A stretch of 64,000 nt of DNA from Lactobacillaceae bacterium L1_55_11 (GCA_029433155.1 JAQYTT010000003.1:87749-151748); one strand, 5' to 3'; numbered from the stretch's first letter, positions 47,098 through 57,769 are shown. Program-made: numbers and translations. The notes: generated by a model from the letters alone, not told the origin.

Positions 47098-47169
47098 TGC
47101 GCAATCCGGGAGTCGAACCCGGATTTCAAGAACCGGAATCTTGCGTGCTATCCATTACACCAACCGCGC
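47098..47169 (-). tRNA. tRNA-Arg (CCG anticodon)
   Basis: On the minus strand: acceptor GCGCGGT/ATTGCGC with two G-U pairs, anticodon CCG in loop TTCCGGT, T arm CCGGGTTCGACTCCCGG. Reads CGG codons. Confidence 0.94.
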
Positions 47170-47179
47170 GAACTAGATA

Positions 47180-47208
47180 ATTATAACCTACTTTGCAGGA
47201 ATTTCCAA
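47180..47208 (-). promoter_or_regulatory. Promoter of tRNA-Arg
   Basis: TTGGAA and TATAAT with a 17-bp spacer on the minus strand; it overlaps the end of yigZ and lies 10 bp before the tRNA. Confidence 0.72.
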
Positions 47209-47823
47209 GTAGGTCGGATCGCCAATCTCAAAGTCCAGGTTGGCCGAAAATTGGTTGGTCAGTTCCTTTTCAAATTGGGGTAGTTCGCTTTCAGCTACGG
47301 CCACCACGATGTGCACCAGGGTATCGTAGTTCGTATCTAAGATGGGGTAGTCCTGACTTTTCAGCCAATAGGTCAGCTGGTCGGCGTTCTTGTAGTCGAT
47401 GTTAATCATGACCTTGAGACGGGTTAGGCGTTCGACCAGGCCCAGGGATTGGAGGCCACCGGCCACCGTGCCAGCATAGGCCCGGATTAAGCCACCGGCT
47501 CCGAGTTTAATGCCGCCAAAGTAACGGGTAACGACTGCCGCCACATTGTGAACCTGGTTTTTCTGGAGGACTTCTAACATGGGTACGCCAGCGGTACCAC
47601 TAGGTTCGCCGTTGTCACTGTAGCGCTTGATCTCGTCTTGGGGACCAATGACATAGGCAAAGACGTTGTGGGTGGCTTTGTAGTGCTCCTTGCTAATGCG
47701 GTTGACAAAGTCCTGGGCTTCGTCCTCGTTATTAACCCGCTGGAAGTTGACAATGAAGCGAGATTTTTTAATATCTTGTTCCCAAAGAGCGCTTTGGGGC
47801 GCAATTGTTAAAAAGGGTTCCAT
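47188..47823 (-). CDS. yigZ: YigZ/IMPACT (UPF0029) family protein
   Basis: A 211-residue protein with the IMPACT-type N-terminal domain: SRFIVNFQRV, HNVFAYVIG, SDNGEPSGTAG, VVTRYFGGIKLGAGGLIRAY, and a C-terminal DUF1949 ferredoxin-like domain. In eukaryotes IMPACT modulates GCN2; in bacteria the role is unclear. The ATG at 47823 has no ribosome site, but TATAAT ends seven bases upstream, indicating a leaderless mRNA. An upstream in-frame extension overlapping comFA is unlikely. Divergence from comFA is a common Firmicute arrangement. Confidence 0.9.
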   Translation of the reverse strand: MEPFLTIAPQSALWEQDIKKSRFIVNFQRVNNEDEAQDFVNRISKEHYKATHNVFAYVIGPQDEIKRYSDNGEPSGTAGVPMLEVLQKNQVHNVAAVVTRYFGGIKLGAGGLIRAYAGTVAGGLQSLGLVERLTRLKVMINIDYKNADQLTYWLKSQDYPILDTNYDTLVHIVVAVAESELPQFEKELTNQFSANLDFEIGDPTYLEIPAK

Positions 47824-47829
47824 GTGCCG

Positions 47830-47836
47830 TATTATA
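47830..47836. promoter_or_regulatory. Symmetric -10 element shared by yigZ and comFA
   Basis: The 9-bp core GTATTATAC (47829-47837) reads GTATAATAC on the other strand, giving a -10 in each direction inside the 17-bp gap between the divergent ATGs. On minus, TATAAT is seven bases from the yigZ ATG; on plus, TATTAT is five bases from the comFA ATG. Confidence 0.5.
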
Positions 47837-47840
47837 CAGC

Positions 47841-49121
47841 ATGGAAGACGCACAACTCTACGGTCGGACGGTGGTTTGGCCAAAAATTAAACCGGTTCCC
47901 GACCATGTCCAGCAGAGACCGGCAATTGTCGGCAATGCTTGCCAGCGCTGCGGTCAAAGGCAGTTAGCCGCCTTGCCCCGGCAGCAAGTTTACTGCCAGG
48001 CCTGTATTCAGCTGGGCCGGGTCAGCAGCTTGGATGTCTTACTAACCTTGCCTGAACCAAATCGTTTCCCACCCAGTCCAGGCTGTCAGTGGACCGGGGA
48101 ACTGACTGCAGCCCAGCAGCAAGTTAGTCAGGCCCTAATTGCCACCTGGCGGGCCCGGCAGCGGCGCCTGGTCTGGGCGGTCACTGGGGCCGGTAAGACC
48201 GAGATGCTCTTTCCCTTGCTGAATGCGGCCCTGCTAAAGGGTGACCGGGTCGCCCTGGTCTCTCCCCGCTTAGATGTCATCAATGAACTGGCACCGCGCC
48301 TGCGGGCTGCCTTTCCAGGGCAGGGCTTGATGGTTTTACACGGGCGGGTGGAAGAACCTTACCAGTACACCCAGCTGGTCTTGGCCACCGTCCATCAGTT
48401 ACTGCGTTTCTACCAGGCCTTTGACCTGATTATTATTGACGAAGTTGACAGTTATCCCTACCAGGGGGATGCCATGTTAGCCCAGGCAGTTCGCCAGGCG
48501 GCCAAGTCCAATCATTGTGAAATCTACCTAACGGCGACACCTACGCGGGCACTTAGACAAGCAATCAAGCAGGGTGAACTGGCGGTTTCCTACCTGCCGT
48601 TGCGCTTTCACCGGCACCTGCTACCAAATATTACCATTCAACGCTGTGGTGACTGGCGCAAGCGACAGCCCCGTCGGTTGAAAGAGCAGGTGGGTCAGCT
48701 GGCTCTGTCAGGGCGCCCTTTTCTGATCTTTGTGCCTCAGGTAGCTGATTTGGCCGTGATGGCGGCTTACCTGGCTGATTTTAAACAGCTGCAGGGACAT
48801 ACAGTACACGCCCAAGATCCAGAACGAACGGAAAAGATTGAAGACCTGCGGGCTGGCCGGGTCCAGTACCTGGTAACCACGACCATTTTGGAACGGGGCG
48901 TGACTTTTAAGGGCATTGATGTTGTCATTATCGGTGCCGAGGAGCGGGTCTTTACTGAAAATGCCCTGGTGCAAATTGCCGGTCGGGTGGGCCGTAGCGC
49001 TGAGCGTCCGACCGGTGAAATTACCGCCTATGCTCGTTATCATAACTGGGCCCTGGCGGCTGCCCAACGGCAAATCAAGGCCATGAATGCGCGTGGTCAG
49101 GAACTGCTGGACCATGGCTGA
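47841..49121 (+). CDS. comFA: Competence DNA helicase ComFA
   Basis: A 426-residue superfamily 2 ATPase that helps draw single-stranded DNA across the membrane in transformation. An N-terminal four-cysteine zinc site is Cys34, Cys37 (CQRC), Cys52, Cys55 (CQAC). Helicase motifs are TGAGKTEM (Walker A, about 115), IIIDEVDSYP (DExD), LTATPT and QIAGRVGRS (motif VI). The ATG at 47841 gives the usual N-terminus (ELYGR-like DAQLYGR); no ribosome site is present. It overlaps comFC by eight bases. Confidence 0.93.
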   Translation: MEDAQLYGRTVVWPKIKPVPDHVQQRPAIVGNACQRCGQRQLAALPRQQVYCQACIQLGRVSSLDVLLTLPEPNRFPPSPGCQWTGELTAAQQQVSQALIATWRARQRRLVWAVTGAGKTEMLFPLLNAALLKGDRVALVSPRLDVINELAPRLRAAFPGQGLMVLHGRVEEPYQYTQLVLATVHQLLRFYQAFDLIIIDEVDSYPYQGDAMLAQAVRQAAKSNHCEIYLTATPTRALRQAIKQGELAVSYLPLRFHRHLLPNITIQRCGDWRKRQPRRLKEQVGQLALSGRPFLIFVPQVADLAVMAAYLADFKQLQGHTVHAQDPERTEKIEDLRAGRVQYLVTTTILERGVTFKGIDVVIIGAEERVFTENALVQIAGRVGRSAERPTGEITAYARYHNWALAAAQRQIKAMNARGQELLDHG

Positions 49122-49791
49122 TACCTGCTTACTGTGTGGGGGTCGCATCGACCAGGCTAAAAATGTGCTGACGGTGTTGGGCTTTAATGACGGCCGGCAA
49201 CCATTGTGCGCGACCTGTTTGGCGGCCTTGGAACCGATTGGCCAGGAATATTGCCCTGGTTGCGGCCGTCAGCAGGGCAGCCGGGGTCTCTGTGGGGATT
49301 GCCTGCGGTGGCAGTCCCTAGGCCACCGCCTCCTAAATAACCGGGCCCTCTATGTCTACAATGATTTTTTAAGAGATTATATCCGCCAGTACAAGTTTCT
49401 AGGCGACTACCGCCTCCGGGCAGTGATGCAGATTGTCATGATTCAACACCTCAAAGCCCAAGGACCAGCTCTGGTGATTCCAATCCCAGTTAGTGAAGAA
49501 ACGATGCAAATTCGTGGTTTTAACCAGGTAACCGGTTGGTTGCCTAAGCGTTTATACCAGCCACTTTTGTCGGTCACTAGTGGGCACAAAGGTCATCAAT
49601 CGCACCGCACTCGAACTCAGCGCCTGGCAACCAAGCAAATTTTTACGGTCATGGCCCCCCAACAGGTTAAAGGCCGGCAAATCCTGCTGGTCGATGACAT
49701 TTACACCACCGGTCAAACCCTAATGCTGGCGGCAGCAGCGCTGTACCAGGCTGGTGCTAAAGCGGTACATAGTGTGTCCCTGGCCCGCTAA
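49114..49791 (+). CDS. comFC: Competence protein ComFC, phosphoribosyltransferase-like
   Basis: A 225-residue protein with two N-terminal zinc-type pairs (CLLCG, CATC, CPGCG, CGDC) and a PRTase domain with ILLVDDIYTTGQT, the PRPP-binding loop. ComFC works with ComFA in DNA uptake. The ATG overlaps the comFA stop (ATGGCTGA). Confidence 0.93.
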   Translation: MADTCLLCGGRIDQAKNVLTVLGFNDGRQPLCATCLAALEPIGQEYCPGCGRQQGSRGLCGDCLRWQSLGHRLLNNRALYVYNDFLRDYIRQYKFLGDYRLRAVMQIVMIQHLKAQGPALVIPIPVSEETMQIRGFNQVTGWLPKRLYQPLLSVTSGHKGHQSHRTRTQRLATKQIFTVMAPQQVKGRQILLVDDIYTTGQTLMLAAAALYQAGAKAVHSVSLAR

Positions 49792-49834
49792 GACCTATGT
49801 TAAACTAGGGGGCAGAGTCACTAGGAGGAGAACT

Positions 49835-50056
49835 ATGACCCCACTGTTTATGCTATGTTTTACGGTTGCATCGATTTACCTGGTATTTTTAGTGATTAAA
49901 CCGATAAATTTCAATAAATTGATGCCTTATACGCCCTGGCAGGCGGCGATGCTCAAGGTCATCGTGGCGACGGTTTTGGGCTACCTCTTAGCAACCTGCT
50001 TAATCAGTCTGACCACTTGGATTTTTGACCTACCGGCAAGCTTATTAAAACATTAA
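49835..50056 (+). CDS. DUF1146-like small membrane protein
   Basis: A 73-residue protein with two membrane helices (LFMLCFTVASIYLVFLVI and VIVATVLGYLLATCLISL) joined by INFNKLMPYTPWQAAML. Size, topology and position just before mreB fit the DUF1146/YwzB family, which lies near mreB/mbl in other Bacilli. Function unknown. GGAGGAG precedes the ATG. Weak match; the family name is inferred mainly from context. Confidence 0.65.
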   Translation: MTPLFMLCFTVASIYLVFLVIKPINFNKLMPYTPWQAAMLKVIVATVLGYLLATCLISLTTWIFDLPASLLKH

Positions 50057-50086
50057 ACTCTGGCCCCGGCAGGCAGGGCGTGAGTA

Positions 50087-50095
50087 TGGTATAAT
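50087..50095 (+). promoter_or_regulatory. Extended -10 promoter of mreB
   Basis: TGGTATAAT, about 95 bp before the mreB ATG; no clear -35. The AT-rich leader holds no obvious riboswitch. Confidence 0.6.
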
Positions 50096-50190
50096 TTACT
50101 GGATTATATAGGTTATTAGTCCCTGGTTTGCCTATGTGATGTTTAATTAATTATTTTAGATTAGCACTATGTTTTTTGGAGAAATTAGTA

Positions 50191-51174
50191 ATGGCTAAAG
50201 ATATCGGAATTGACTTAGGAACAGCCAATGTCTTAATTTACGTCGAAGGTGAAGGTATCGTCTTGAACGAGCCTTCGGTTGTCGCAGTCGATGATAAGAC
50301 TGACCGTGTATTGGCAGTGGGTTCAGAAGCCTACCGGATGGTTGGACGTACCCCTGGCAACATTCGTGCCGTGCGCCCCCTCAAAGACGGTGTCATTTCT
50401 GACTTTGATGTGACTGAAGCCATGTTGACCTACTTCGTTGATAAGCTCAACGTTAAGGGCTTCATGTCTAAGCCTAATATCATGATTTGTGCGCCAACCA
50501 ATATCACTGAGATTGAGCGTAAGGCCATTATTCAGGCCGCTGAGAAGGCCGGTGGTGCCAAGGTTTATTTGGAATACGAGCCTAAGATTGCGGCTATTGG
50601 GGCCGGACTAGACATCTTCAAGCCGATTGGTTCAATGGTGATTGATATCGGAGGTGGAACTTCTGATATCGCCATCCTTTCCCTGGGTGACATCGTGGTG
50701 GCCGAATCCATCCGCGTTGCTGGTGATCGGATGAACATCGACATCGTCAACTACTTGAAGCGCCGTCACAACCTAGTTGTCGGTGAGCGCTCAGCTGAAA
50801 CGATTAAGATTGAGATCGGTTCAGCCCTGCAAAGCGATAATCCGAAGACGACCGAAGTTCGTGGTCGTGATAACTTCGATGGGATGCCTGAAACGGTCAC
50901 CATCGATGCTAACGAAGTCGAAGAAGCCTTGCACGAGACCTTGGAGCAGATTGTTGCTGCCGCTCACTCTGCCCTGTCAAAGCTACCACCTGAACTAGCT
51001 GCTGACATTATTGATCGCGGTATCATGGTGACCGGTGGTGGTGCCTTGTTGGATGGGATGGATAAGCTCCTGTCAGACAACTTGGGCGTGCCAGTCTTTG
51101 TGGCGGAGTCACCCCTCGACAACGTGGCCAAGGGGGCCGGTGCCCTCTTGGAGCACATGGAAGCAAAGCGCTGA
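50191..51174 (+). CDS. mreB: Actin-like cell shape protein MreB/Mbl
   Basis: A 327-residue bacterial actin that guides the elongation machinery. Phosphate loops are DIGIDLGTANVLIY and MVIDIGGGTSDIA; the adenosine motif is IMVTGGGALLDGMD. mreC/mreD are not adjacent, so it could be the second (mbl-type) copy. TGGAGA precedes the ATG; an upstream TTG overlaps that site. It starts a wall cluster with DUF2969 and rodA. Confidence 0.95.
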   Translation: MAKDIGIDLGTANVLIYVEGEGIVLNEPSVVAVDDKTDRVLAVGSEAYRMVGRTPGNIRAVRPLKDGVISDFDVTEAMLTYFVDKLNVKGFMSKPNIMICAPTNITEIERKAIIQAAEKAGGAKVYLEYEPKIAAIGAGLDIFKPIGSMVIDIGGGTSDIAILSLGDIVVAESIRVAGDRMNIDIVNYLKRRHNLVVGERSAETIKIEIGSALQSDNPKTTEVRGRDNFDGMPETVTIDANEVEEALHETLEQIVAAAHSALSKLPPELAADIIDRGIMVTGGGALLDGMDKLLSDNLGVPVFVAESPLDNVAKGAGALLEHMEAKR

Positions 51175-51182
51175 GGTAGGTT

Positions 51183-51392
51183 ATGAGTAAACGCAGTCAA
51201 AATTTTGAGGTGGCCCTAAAGGACCTTGATGACCAGGTCCAAGTTATGGTTGCTGACCAGAAAATTGGTCGGATTGAAACTGGTACTCAGGGTTTTGTGG
51301 GCTATGTTGGTGACCAGGTTGTGGTTGCCCAGGCCAAAAGTACTGATGAAGCTCTTCAGGCAATTTTGGCTAGCTTTAATTTACATCATTAA
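51183..51392 (+). CDS. DUF2969 family protein
   Basis: A 69-residue acidic cytoplasmic protein (KRSQNFEVALKDLDDQVQVM start). It is known in Lactobacillales as a small gene between mreB and rodA. Function unknown. It lies eight bases after mreB and shares its transcript; a terminator follows. Confidence 0.8.
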   Translation: MSKRSQNFEVALKDLDDQVQVMVADQKIGRIETGTQGFVGYVGDQVVVAQAKSTDEALQAILASFNLHH

Positions 51393-51404
51393 ACGCTAGC
51401 AGCT

Positions 51405-51436
51405 AAAAATCCTTTGCGTAAGCAAAGGGTTTTTGT
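51405..51436 (+). terminator. Terminator after DUF2969 gene
   Basis: CCTTTGC and GCAAAGG pair around GTAA, extended by A/T flanks and a T-run. Confidence 0.88.
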
Positions 51437-51476
51437 ACATAAAAGTAAAAGTTACACGGATAAGTAGGTAGGCATT

Positions 51477-52685
51477 ATGCAACGTGTCATTTCACGCAGT
51501 TTTCGTCGGTCGTCAGGTTCTGAACTCGACTGGGGAATTATCTTAATCTTATTGTGCCTGATGATTATTGGGCTAGGGTCCCTGTACTGGGCCGTGGCGG
51601 CTACAGGACAGGGTAGCCCCTTACGAGCCCTAGTGACTCAGGGTCTTTACTGGGTAGTCGGGATTACCATGATTGTCTTTTTGATGCGCTTTGATGCCAG
51701 CCAACTCTGGCGCTTAGCACCGGTTGCTTACGGTCTGGGAATTGTCCTATTGATTGCCATTCTCTTTCTCTATAACCGGCAGATGGCCATTGATACCGGG
51801 GCTAAGTCCTGGTTTGTGCTGGGGCCAATTTCCTTTCAGCCCTCGGAAGTGGTTAAGCCAGCCTTCATCTTGATGCTGAGTAAGGTGGTGGCCAACCACA
51901 ACCGCCTTTATCCAGTTCACACCCGGGAATCCGACTGGCTGTTGATCCGAAAGATGTTAGAGTGCCTGCTGCCAGTCCTACTCTTGTTGATTCCGCAAAA
52001 TGACCTGGGCACCATGCTGGTCTTTATGGCTATCTTTGGTGGGGTTCTCCTGGTTTCAGGGGTTACCTGGCAGATTCTGGGGCCAATTATTGCGATTGGG
52101 GCGGCCATTGGTGGCACACTGATTTTCCTGGTGACCTCTTCCTTTGGGCGCGGGATTCTGTCTAGGTTAGGTTTTCAGGCCTACCAGTTCTCCCGGGTGG
52201 ACTCCTGGTTGCACCCCGGCCAGGATACTTCCAACACCGGTTATCAGACCTACCAAAACCTGAAAGCGATTGGCTCCGGCCAGCTCTTTGGTTCAGGTTG
52301 GAGAAACCTGCGGGTCTTTGTCCCCGTCCGTGAATCGGATATGATTTTTTCGGTCATCGGTGAGATGTTTGGCTTCGTCGGGGGAACAGTCTTAATTGGC
52401 CTTTACTTTGCCCTAATTTACCTGATGGTTCGGGCAGCGATGCGGGCCCGGAACGCCTTCTATGCCTACATTGCTACTGGCGTGGTAATGATGGTTCTTT
52501 TCCACGTCTTTGAAAACATCGGGATGGGTATCGGTCTGCTACCGTTGACCGGTATCCCACTGCCCTTTATCTCCCAGGGAGGATCGTCCCTGCTGAGTAA
52601 TATGATTGGGGTCGGCCTGATTATGTCGATTGGTTACCAGCAACAAAGTACGACCTTCAACGAATCAACTGGATTTTCAATGTAA
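51477..52685 (+). CDS. rodA: SEDS glycosyltransferase RodA
   Basis: A 402-residue membrane protein with about ten helices that polymerises peptidoglycan during elongation. The catalytic-region loop VPVRESDMIFSVIGE with the essential Asp, YQTYQNLKAIGSGQLFGSGW and the C-terminal GIPLPFISQGGSS are SEDS hallmarks. The mreB neighbour argues for RodA rather than FtsW. The next gene starts directly after its stop. Confidence 0.93.
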   Translation: MQRVISRSFRRSSGSELDWGIILILLCLMIIGLGSLYWAVAATGQGSPLRALVTQGLYWVVGITMIVFLMRFDASQLWRLAPVAYGLGIVLLIAILFLYNRQMAIDTGAKSWFVLGPISFQPSEVVKPAFILMLSKVVANHNRLYPVHTRESDWLLIRKMLECLLPVLLLLIPQNDLGTMLVFMAIFGGVLLVSGVTWQILGPIIAIGAAIGGTLIFLVTSSFGRGILSRLGFQAYQFSRVDSWLHPGQDTSNTGYQTYQNLKAIGSGQLFGSGWRNLRVFVPVRESDMIFSVIGEMFGFVGGTVLIGLYFALIYLMVRAAMRARNAFYAYIATGVVMMVLFHVFENIGMGIGLLPLTGIPLPFISQGGSSLLSNMIGVGLIMSIGYQQQSTTFNESTGFSM

Positions 52686-54868
<2,183 letters not shown>

Positions 54869-54879
54869 TTTGATCATTT

Positions 54880-55335
54880 TTATTTTGCCGGTTCACGGAC
54901 GATTAAGACATCCGCCGCGGCAGCCTGACTAACGTAGTGGGCGACTGACCCTAAGATAAAGCGCTCAATTGCGTGGGGCTGACCAGCGCCCATCACAATC
55001 AGATCAGTGCCGAGTTCCTTTGGCACTTGGTGGGCAATCATTTCCTTGGGGGAGCCAAACTCGATTAGATACTCGACCTGGGCCACGCCCGCCTTTTTAG
55101 CGACTTCCTGGTCATGGTCGAGGCTGTTTTTGACGTCCTGGGTAACCTGGTCTAACAACTGGTCATCAAAGCTGGCCAGGTTGGCATAGGCCCGGGTGTC
55201 AACCACGGTAAGCAGGGATAGGACGGCCTGGTCACCGGCGGCTAAGGCAAAGGCGATGCCGCGTTGTAAGGCGGCCTGGGAGCTCTCGGAACCATCAATG
55301 GGTACTAAAATCTTCTGATAAGGTTGGGCTGTCAT
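54880..55335 (-). CDS. Universal stress protein (UspA family)
   Basis: A 151-residue cytoplasmic protein with the Usp start YQKILVPIDGSESSQAA and the ATP-binding signature GTDLIVMGAGQPH then ERFILGSVAHYV (G-2x-G-9x-G-S/T type). Members bind ATP and aid survival under stress. GGAGA lies five bases before the ATG; the longer open frame upstream lacks a site. Confidence 0.92.
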   Translation of the reverse strand: MTAQPYQKILVPIDGSESSQAALQRGIAFALAAGDQAVLSLLTVVDTRAYANLASFDDQLLDQVTQDVKNSLDHDQEVAKKAGVAQVEYLIEFGSPKEMIAHQVPKELGTDLIVMGAGQPHAIERFILGSVAHYVSQAAAADVLIVREPAK

Positions 55336-55398
55336 CACAATCTCCGTTCTATTACTCGTCAACCAGTATAACGCGTCTTTTTTAGGATGAACAGGATT

Positions 55399-55427
55399 AA
55401 AAAAAGGCCGACATCCGAAGATGGGCC
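55399..55427 (-). terminator. Terminator of the 6S-like RNA
   Basis: On the minus strand GGCC-CATC-TTCG-GATG-(TC)-GGCC forms a strong stem with a UUCG-type loop, followed by seven T. Confidence 0.85.
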
Positions 55428-55429
55428 CT

Positions 55430-55614
55430 GGAACACTCAATTGGTACCGTTAATCGCCGCGCAGATTTTCCTCGAAATTTCGAGGTGGGTGAACTGCCAA
55501 CAGCGCAGACTACCGAAAGAAAGGGTTTGCCTTTGCTTGGAGGTTTCATCACCCAAATAAAAGGGTGTAAGGAAAAAGCTGATGATGCGACAATGCGTAT
55601 ACCTGAGGAATTCC
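55430..55614 (-). ncRNA. ssrS: 6S RNA (SsrS) candidate
   Basis: About 185 nt with no coding sense. The ends pair in a broken rod: GGAA/TTCC, CTCA/TGAG, GGTA/TACC, then TCGC/GCGA, CAG/CTG and TTTTCC/GGAAAA. A central internal loop follows, whose 3' side holds a small perfect hairpin CCTCGAAATTTCGAGG, then GGGTGA/TCACCC and CCAA/TTGG lead to the apical part. A rod with a central bubble and 3'-side hairpin is the 6S RNA architecture, which mimics an open promoter and binds RNA polymerase. A TATAAT lies seven bases upstream and a terminator follows. Location beside rarA also fits. I assigned it by hand folding, not by a covariance model. Confidence 0.75.
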
Positions 55615-55621
55615 AACAACA

Positions 55622-55627
55622 ATTATA
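55622..55627 (-). promoter_or_regulatory. -10 element of the 6S-like RNA promoter
   Basis: TATAAT on the minus strand, seven bases before the predicted 5' GG; the -35 is weak. Confidence 0.6.
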
Positions 55628-55664
55628 ACGCGGCCAAAATGGGAAAAACAGTCTTGACATTGGC

Positions 55665-56957
55665 TCAGGATTTACGCTGTCCTTGGTCCTGGCGGGTCTT
55701 TAAACTCTGGTAAATGTCAGCATATTGCTGTTCGGTGTTGGAGTTACCCTTAGCCTGGAAGTAGTGCTTACCCTTCAGTGGGGTCGGCAGGTACTGCTGG
55801 GCCACCCAGTCATTGGGATAGTCGTGGGGGTAAAGATAGTCCAAACCGTGGCCAAGTTTCTTGGCCCCCTTATAATGGGCATCTTTCAAGTGGGCTGGAA
55901 TATCGAAGTGCTTGCCGGAATTAACGTCACTAAGGGCCTGATCCATAGCCTTGTAGGCCGCGTTGGACTTGGGCGAAAGGGCCAGTTCAACCACAGCGTT
56001 GGCAATGGGAATCCGGGCTTCCGGAAAGCCAACCGCCTGGGCAGCCTGGAGGGCAGTCACTGCTCGTTGCACCGCGGCTGGATTGGCAATGCCCACGTCC
56101 TCGTAAGCGGTCACCGTTAAACGGCGTACAATCGAAGGCAGGTCACCAGCCGCAATCAGGCGGGCCGTGTAATGTAAGGCGGCATCAACGTCTGAGCCAC
56201 GGATAGACTTCTGCAGGGCCGAAACCACATCGTAGTGGGCATCGCCGTCTTTGTCGGCCGAAAGGGAACGCTTTTGTAGGGTTTCTTCCACATCGGCCAG
56301 GGTAATTTTAATGCTGCCATCCTCAGCCGGGGTGGCCGACAGCACTGCTAGTTCCAAGGCGTTGAGGGCCGACCGTAAATCACCGTTGGTGGCGGTGGTC
56401 AGGTGGTCCATGGCACTGGGTTCTAGGTCAATGTCGTACTCACCCAGGCCATTTTCCTTATCAGTCAAGGCCCGCTGAATGGCCAACTCAATGTCTTTGG
56501 GTTGCAAAGGCTTGACTTCAAAAATCTGGGTCCGCGACCGGATGGCCGGGGTAACGTTCAGGTAAGGATTTTCGGTGGTAGCCCCAATTAAAATGATGGC
56601 CCCTGATTCCAGGTGGGGGAGTAAGAAATCCTGCTTGACCTTGTTAAGGCGGTGAATCTCATCTAGCAGTAGGACTACGGTTCCTGACATCTTGGCCTCT
56701 TCGGCCACAATCTGCAGGTCTTTTTGACTATCGGTGGCTGCGTTTAACATCCGAAAAGAAAAGGAGGTCGAACCGGCAATGGCGCTGGCAATCGAGGTCT
56801 TACCGGTACCAGGTGGTCCGTATAAGATCATCGAGCGCAGCCGCTTGGCCTGGACCATCCGCCAAATAATTTTATTCTTGCCGACTAGGTCCTGTTGGCC
56901 AACGATATCTTCAATTTTTTTAGGCCGCATGCGGTAGGCCAATGGTTGCTGGGACAT
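55665..56957 (-). CDS. rarA: Replication-associated recombination ATPase RarA (MgsA)
   Basis: A 430-residue AAA+ protein acting at stalled replication forks. The start PLAYRMRPKKIEDIVGQQ, Walker A GPPGTGKTS, Walker B LLLDEIHRLN, sensor IGATTENP and arginine finger IRSRTQIFE are typical, as is the tetramerising C-terminal domain ending in YLYPHDYPNDWVAQQYLP. AGAGG precedes the ATG. It is nine bases after the DUF1694 gene. Confidence 0.96.
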   Translation of the reverse strand: MSQQPLAYRMRPKKIEDIVGQQDLVGKNKIIWRMVQAKRLRSMILYGPPGTGKTSIASAIAGSTSFSFRMLNAATDSQKDLQIVAEEAKMSGTVVLLLDEIHRLNKVKQDFLLPHLESGAIILIGATTENPYLNVTPAIRSRTQIFEVKPLQPKDIELAIQRALTDKENGLGEYDIDLEPSAMDHLTTATNGDLRSALNALELAVLSATPAEDGSIKITLADVEETLQKRSLSADKDGDAHYDVVSALQKSIRGSDVDAALHYTARLIAAGDLPSIVRRLTVTAYEDVGIANPAAVQRAVTALQAAQAVGFPEARIPIANAVVELALSPKSNAAYKAMDQALSDVNSGKHFDIPAHLKDAHYKGAKKLGHGLDYLYPHDYPNDWVAQQYLPTPLKGKHYFQAKGNSNTEQQYADIYQSLKTRQDQGQRKS

Positions 56958-56966
56958 AGGAAACCT

Positions 56967-57335
56967 CTATTTTAAGTAAATATGGTCACGGTTGATGGCC
57001 TGGTCAGCAGCGACGACGATGGCATTGGGATCCTCGACGTGGGCCGGCGGGTTACCCGAAATAATCCGGTAGGGGTGCTGACTTTGGTTGGCAATTTTTA
57101 GGTAGTCACTGAGATAGTCCCCGACGAGGTTTTGATCAATTAGGATGGTGCCGGGTAGGTCTTTTAAGGCAGCTTGGAAATCTTGCTGAATATCAGCCTG
57201 ACCAACCTGGGAGGCCTTGACGGCCAAGGCGACCCGCTCCCGGAAGGTGCCTAAAAAGCGGCGTTGTTCGTCGGGATTTAGCTTGGGTCCACCGGGCTGC
57301 ATTTGTTCTTGTTCAAGGCGTTGATTGAGGTCCAT
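56967..57335 (-). CDS. DUF1694 (YueI-like) family protein
   Basis: A 122-residue soluble protein. LNPDEQRRFLGTFRERVALA and the Leu/Asp-rich middle fit the DUF1694/YueI family found across Firmicutes, with no known function. AAGGGAG precedes the ATG. Upstream partner of rarA in one transcript. Confidence 0.82.
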   Translation of the reverse strand: MDLNQRLEQEQMQPGGPKLNPDEQRRFLGTFRERVALAVKASQVGQADIQQDFQAALKDLPGTILIDQNLVGDYLSDYLKIANQSQHPYRIISGNPPAHVEDPNAIVVAADQAINRDHIYLK

Positions 57336-57456
57336 GAGGGCTCCCTTTCTGTACTTAACTGCCTTTTATCTTAGCAAAAATCAGACCCACAAAAAAGATG
57401 GCCAGTCCGCTATTTCTTAAGATTATTTTAGGTTGGGGCCGGGGCCTGGTTGACCG

Positions 57457-57465
57457 TGGTAGAAT
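57457..57465 (+). promoter_or_regulatory. Extended -10 promoter of the 89-residue protein gene
   Basis: TGGTAGAAT, 23 bp before the ATG, implying a leader of under 20 bases. Confidence 0.4.
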
Positions 57466-57488
57466 GAAGAAAAAACTGCGGCGGTGTG

Positions 57489-57758
57489 ATGGACATGGAT
57501 TCATTTCGCAATCTGCATGACTTCGTGAAAAATGGTGAATATCAGCGCTACCAAGCGCTTTACGACCAGCGCAGCGGTTACTGGCAGGGCATTCGGGATG
57601 GTATCATGGAAAGCTATCTCTACGATGGTAAACGCCGCCACTACCTCCGCTGCTTCTTTTACGAGTGGGGCAAGCGCCGCCGTGGTGATGATAACAGCCG
57701 GGAGTACCAGGCTGGTCACCAGATGGGGATGCAAAGTCAGTGGCGCAAGGCCAAGTAA
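57489..57758 (+). CDS. Hypothetical protein of 89 residues
   Basis: A basic, aromatic-rich soluble protein (MDMDSFRNLHDFVKNGEYQR; later YLRCFFYEWGKRRRGDD). No family recognised. It has a promoter-like element upstream and a strong terminator after the stop, but the ribosome site (GCGG) is poor and the start is uncertain. Confidence 0.65.
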   Translation: MDMDSFRNLHDFVKNGEYQRYQALYDQRSGYWQGIRDGIMESYLYDGKRRHYLRCFFYEWGKRRRGDDNSREYQAGHQMGMQSQWRKAK

Positions 57759-57769
57759 TTATCTTAATC

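Noticed and set aside
55653..55659. TTGACAT on the plus strand as a -35
   Set aside because: No matching -10 at proper spacing; it lies at the 3' end of rarA.
55397..55660. Open frames of 60-90 codons between the stress protein gene and rarA
   Set aside because: They lack ribosome sites and overlie the 6S-like RNA, whose pairing explains the sequence better.
57489..57758. Small basic gene as a transposase remnant
   Set aside because: No terminal repeats, no DDE-type motif and it has its own terminator.
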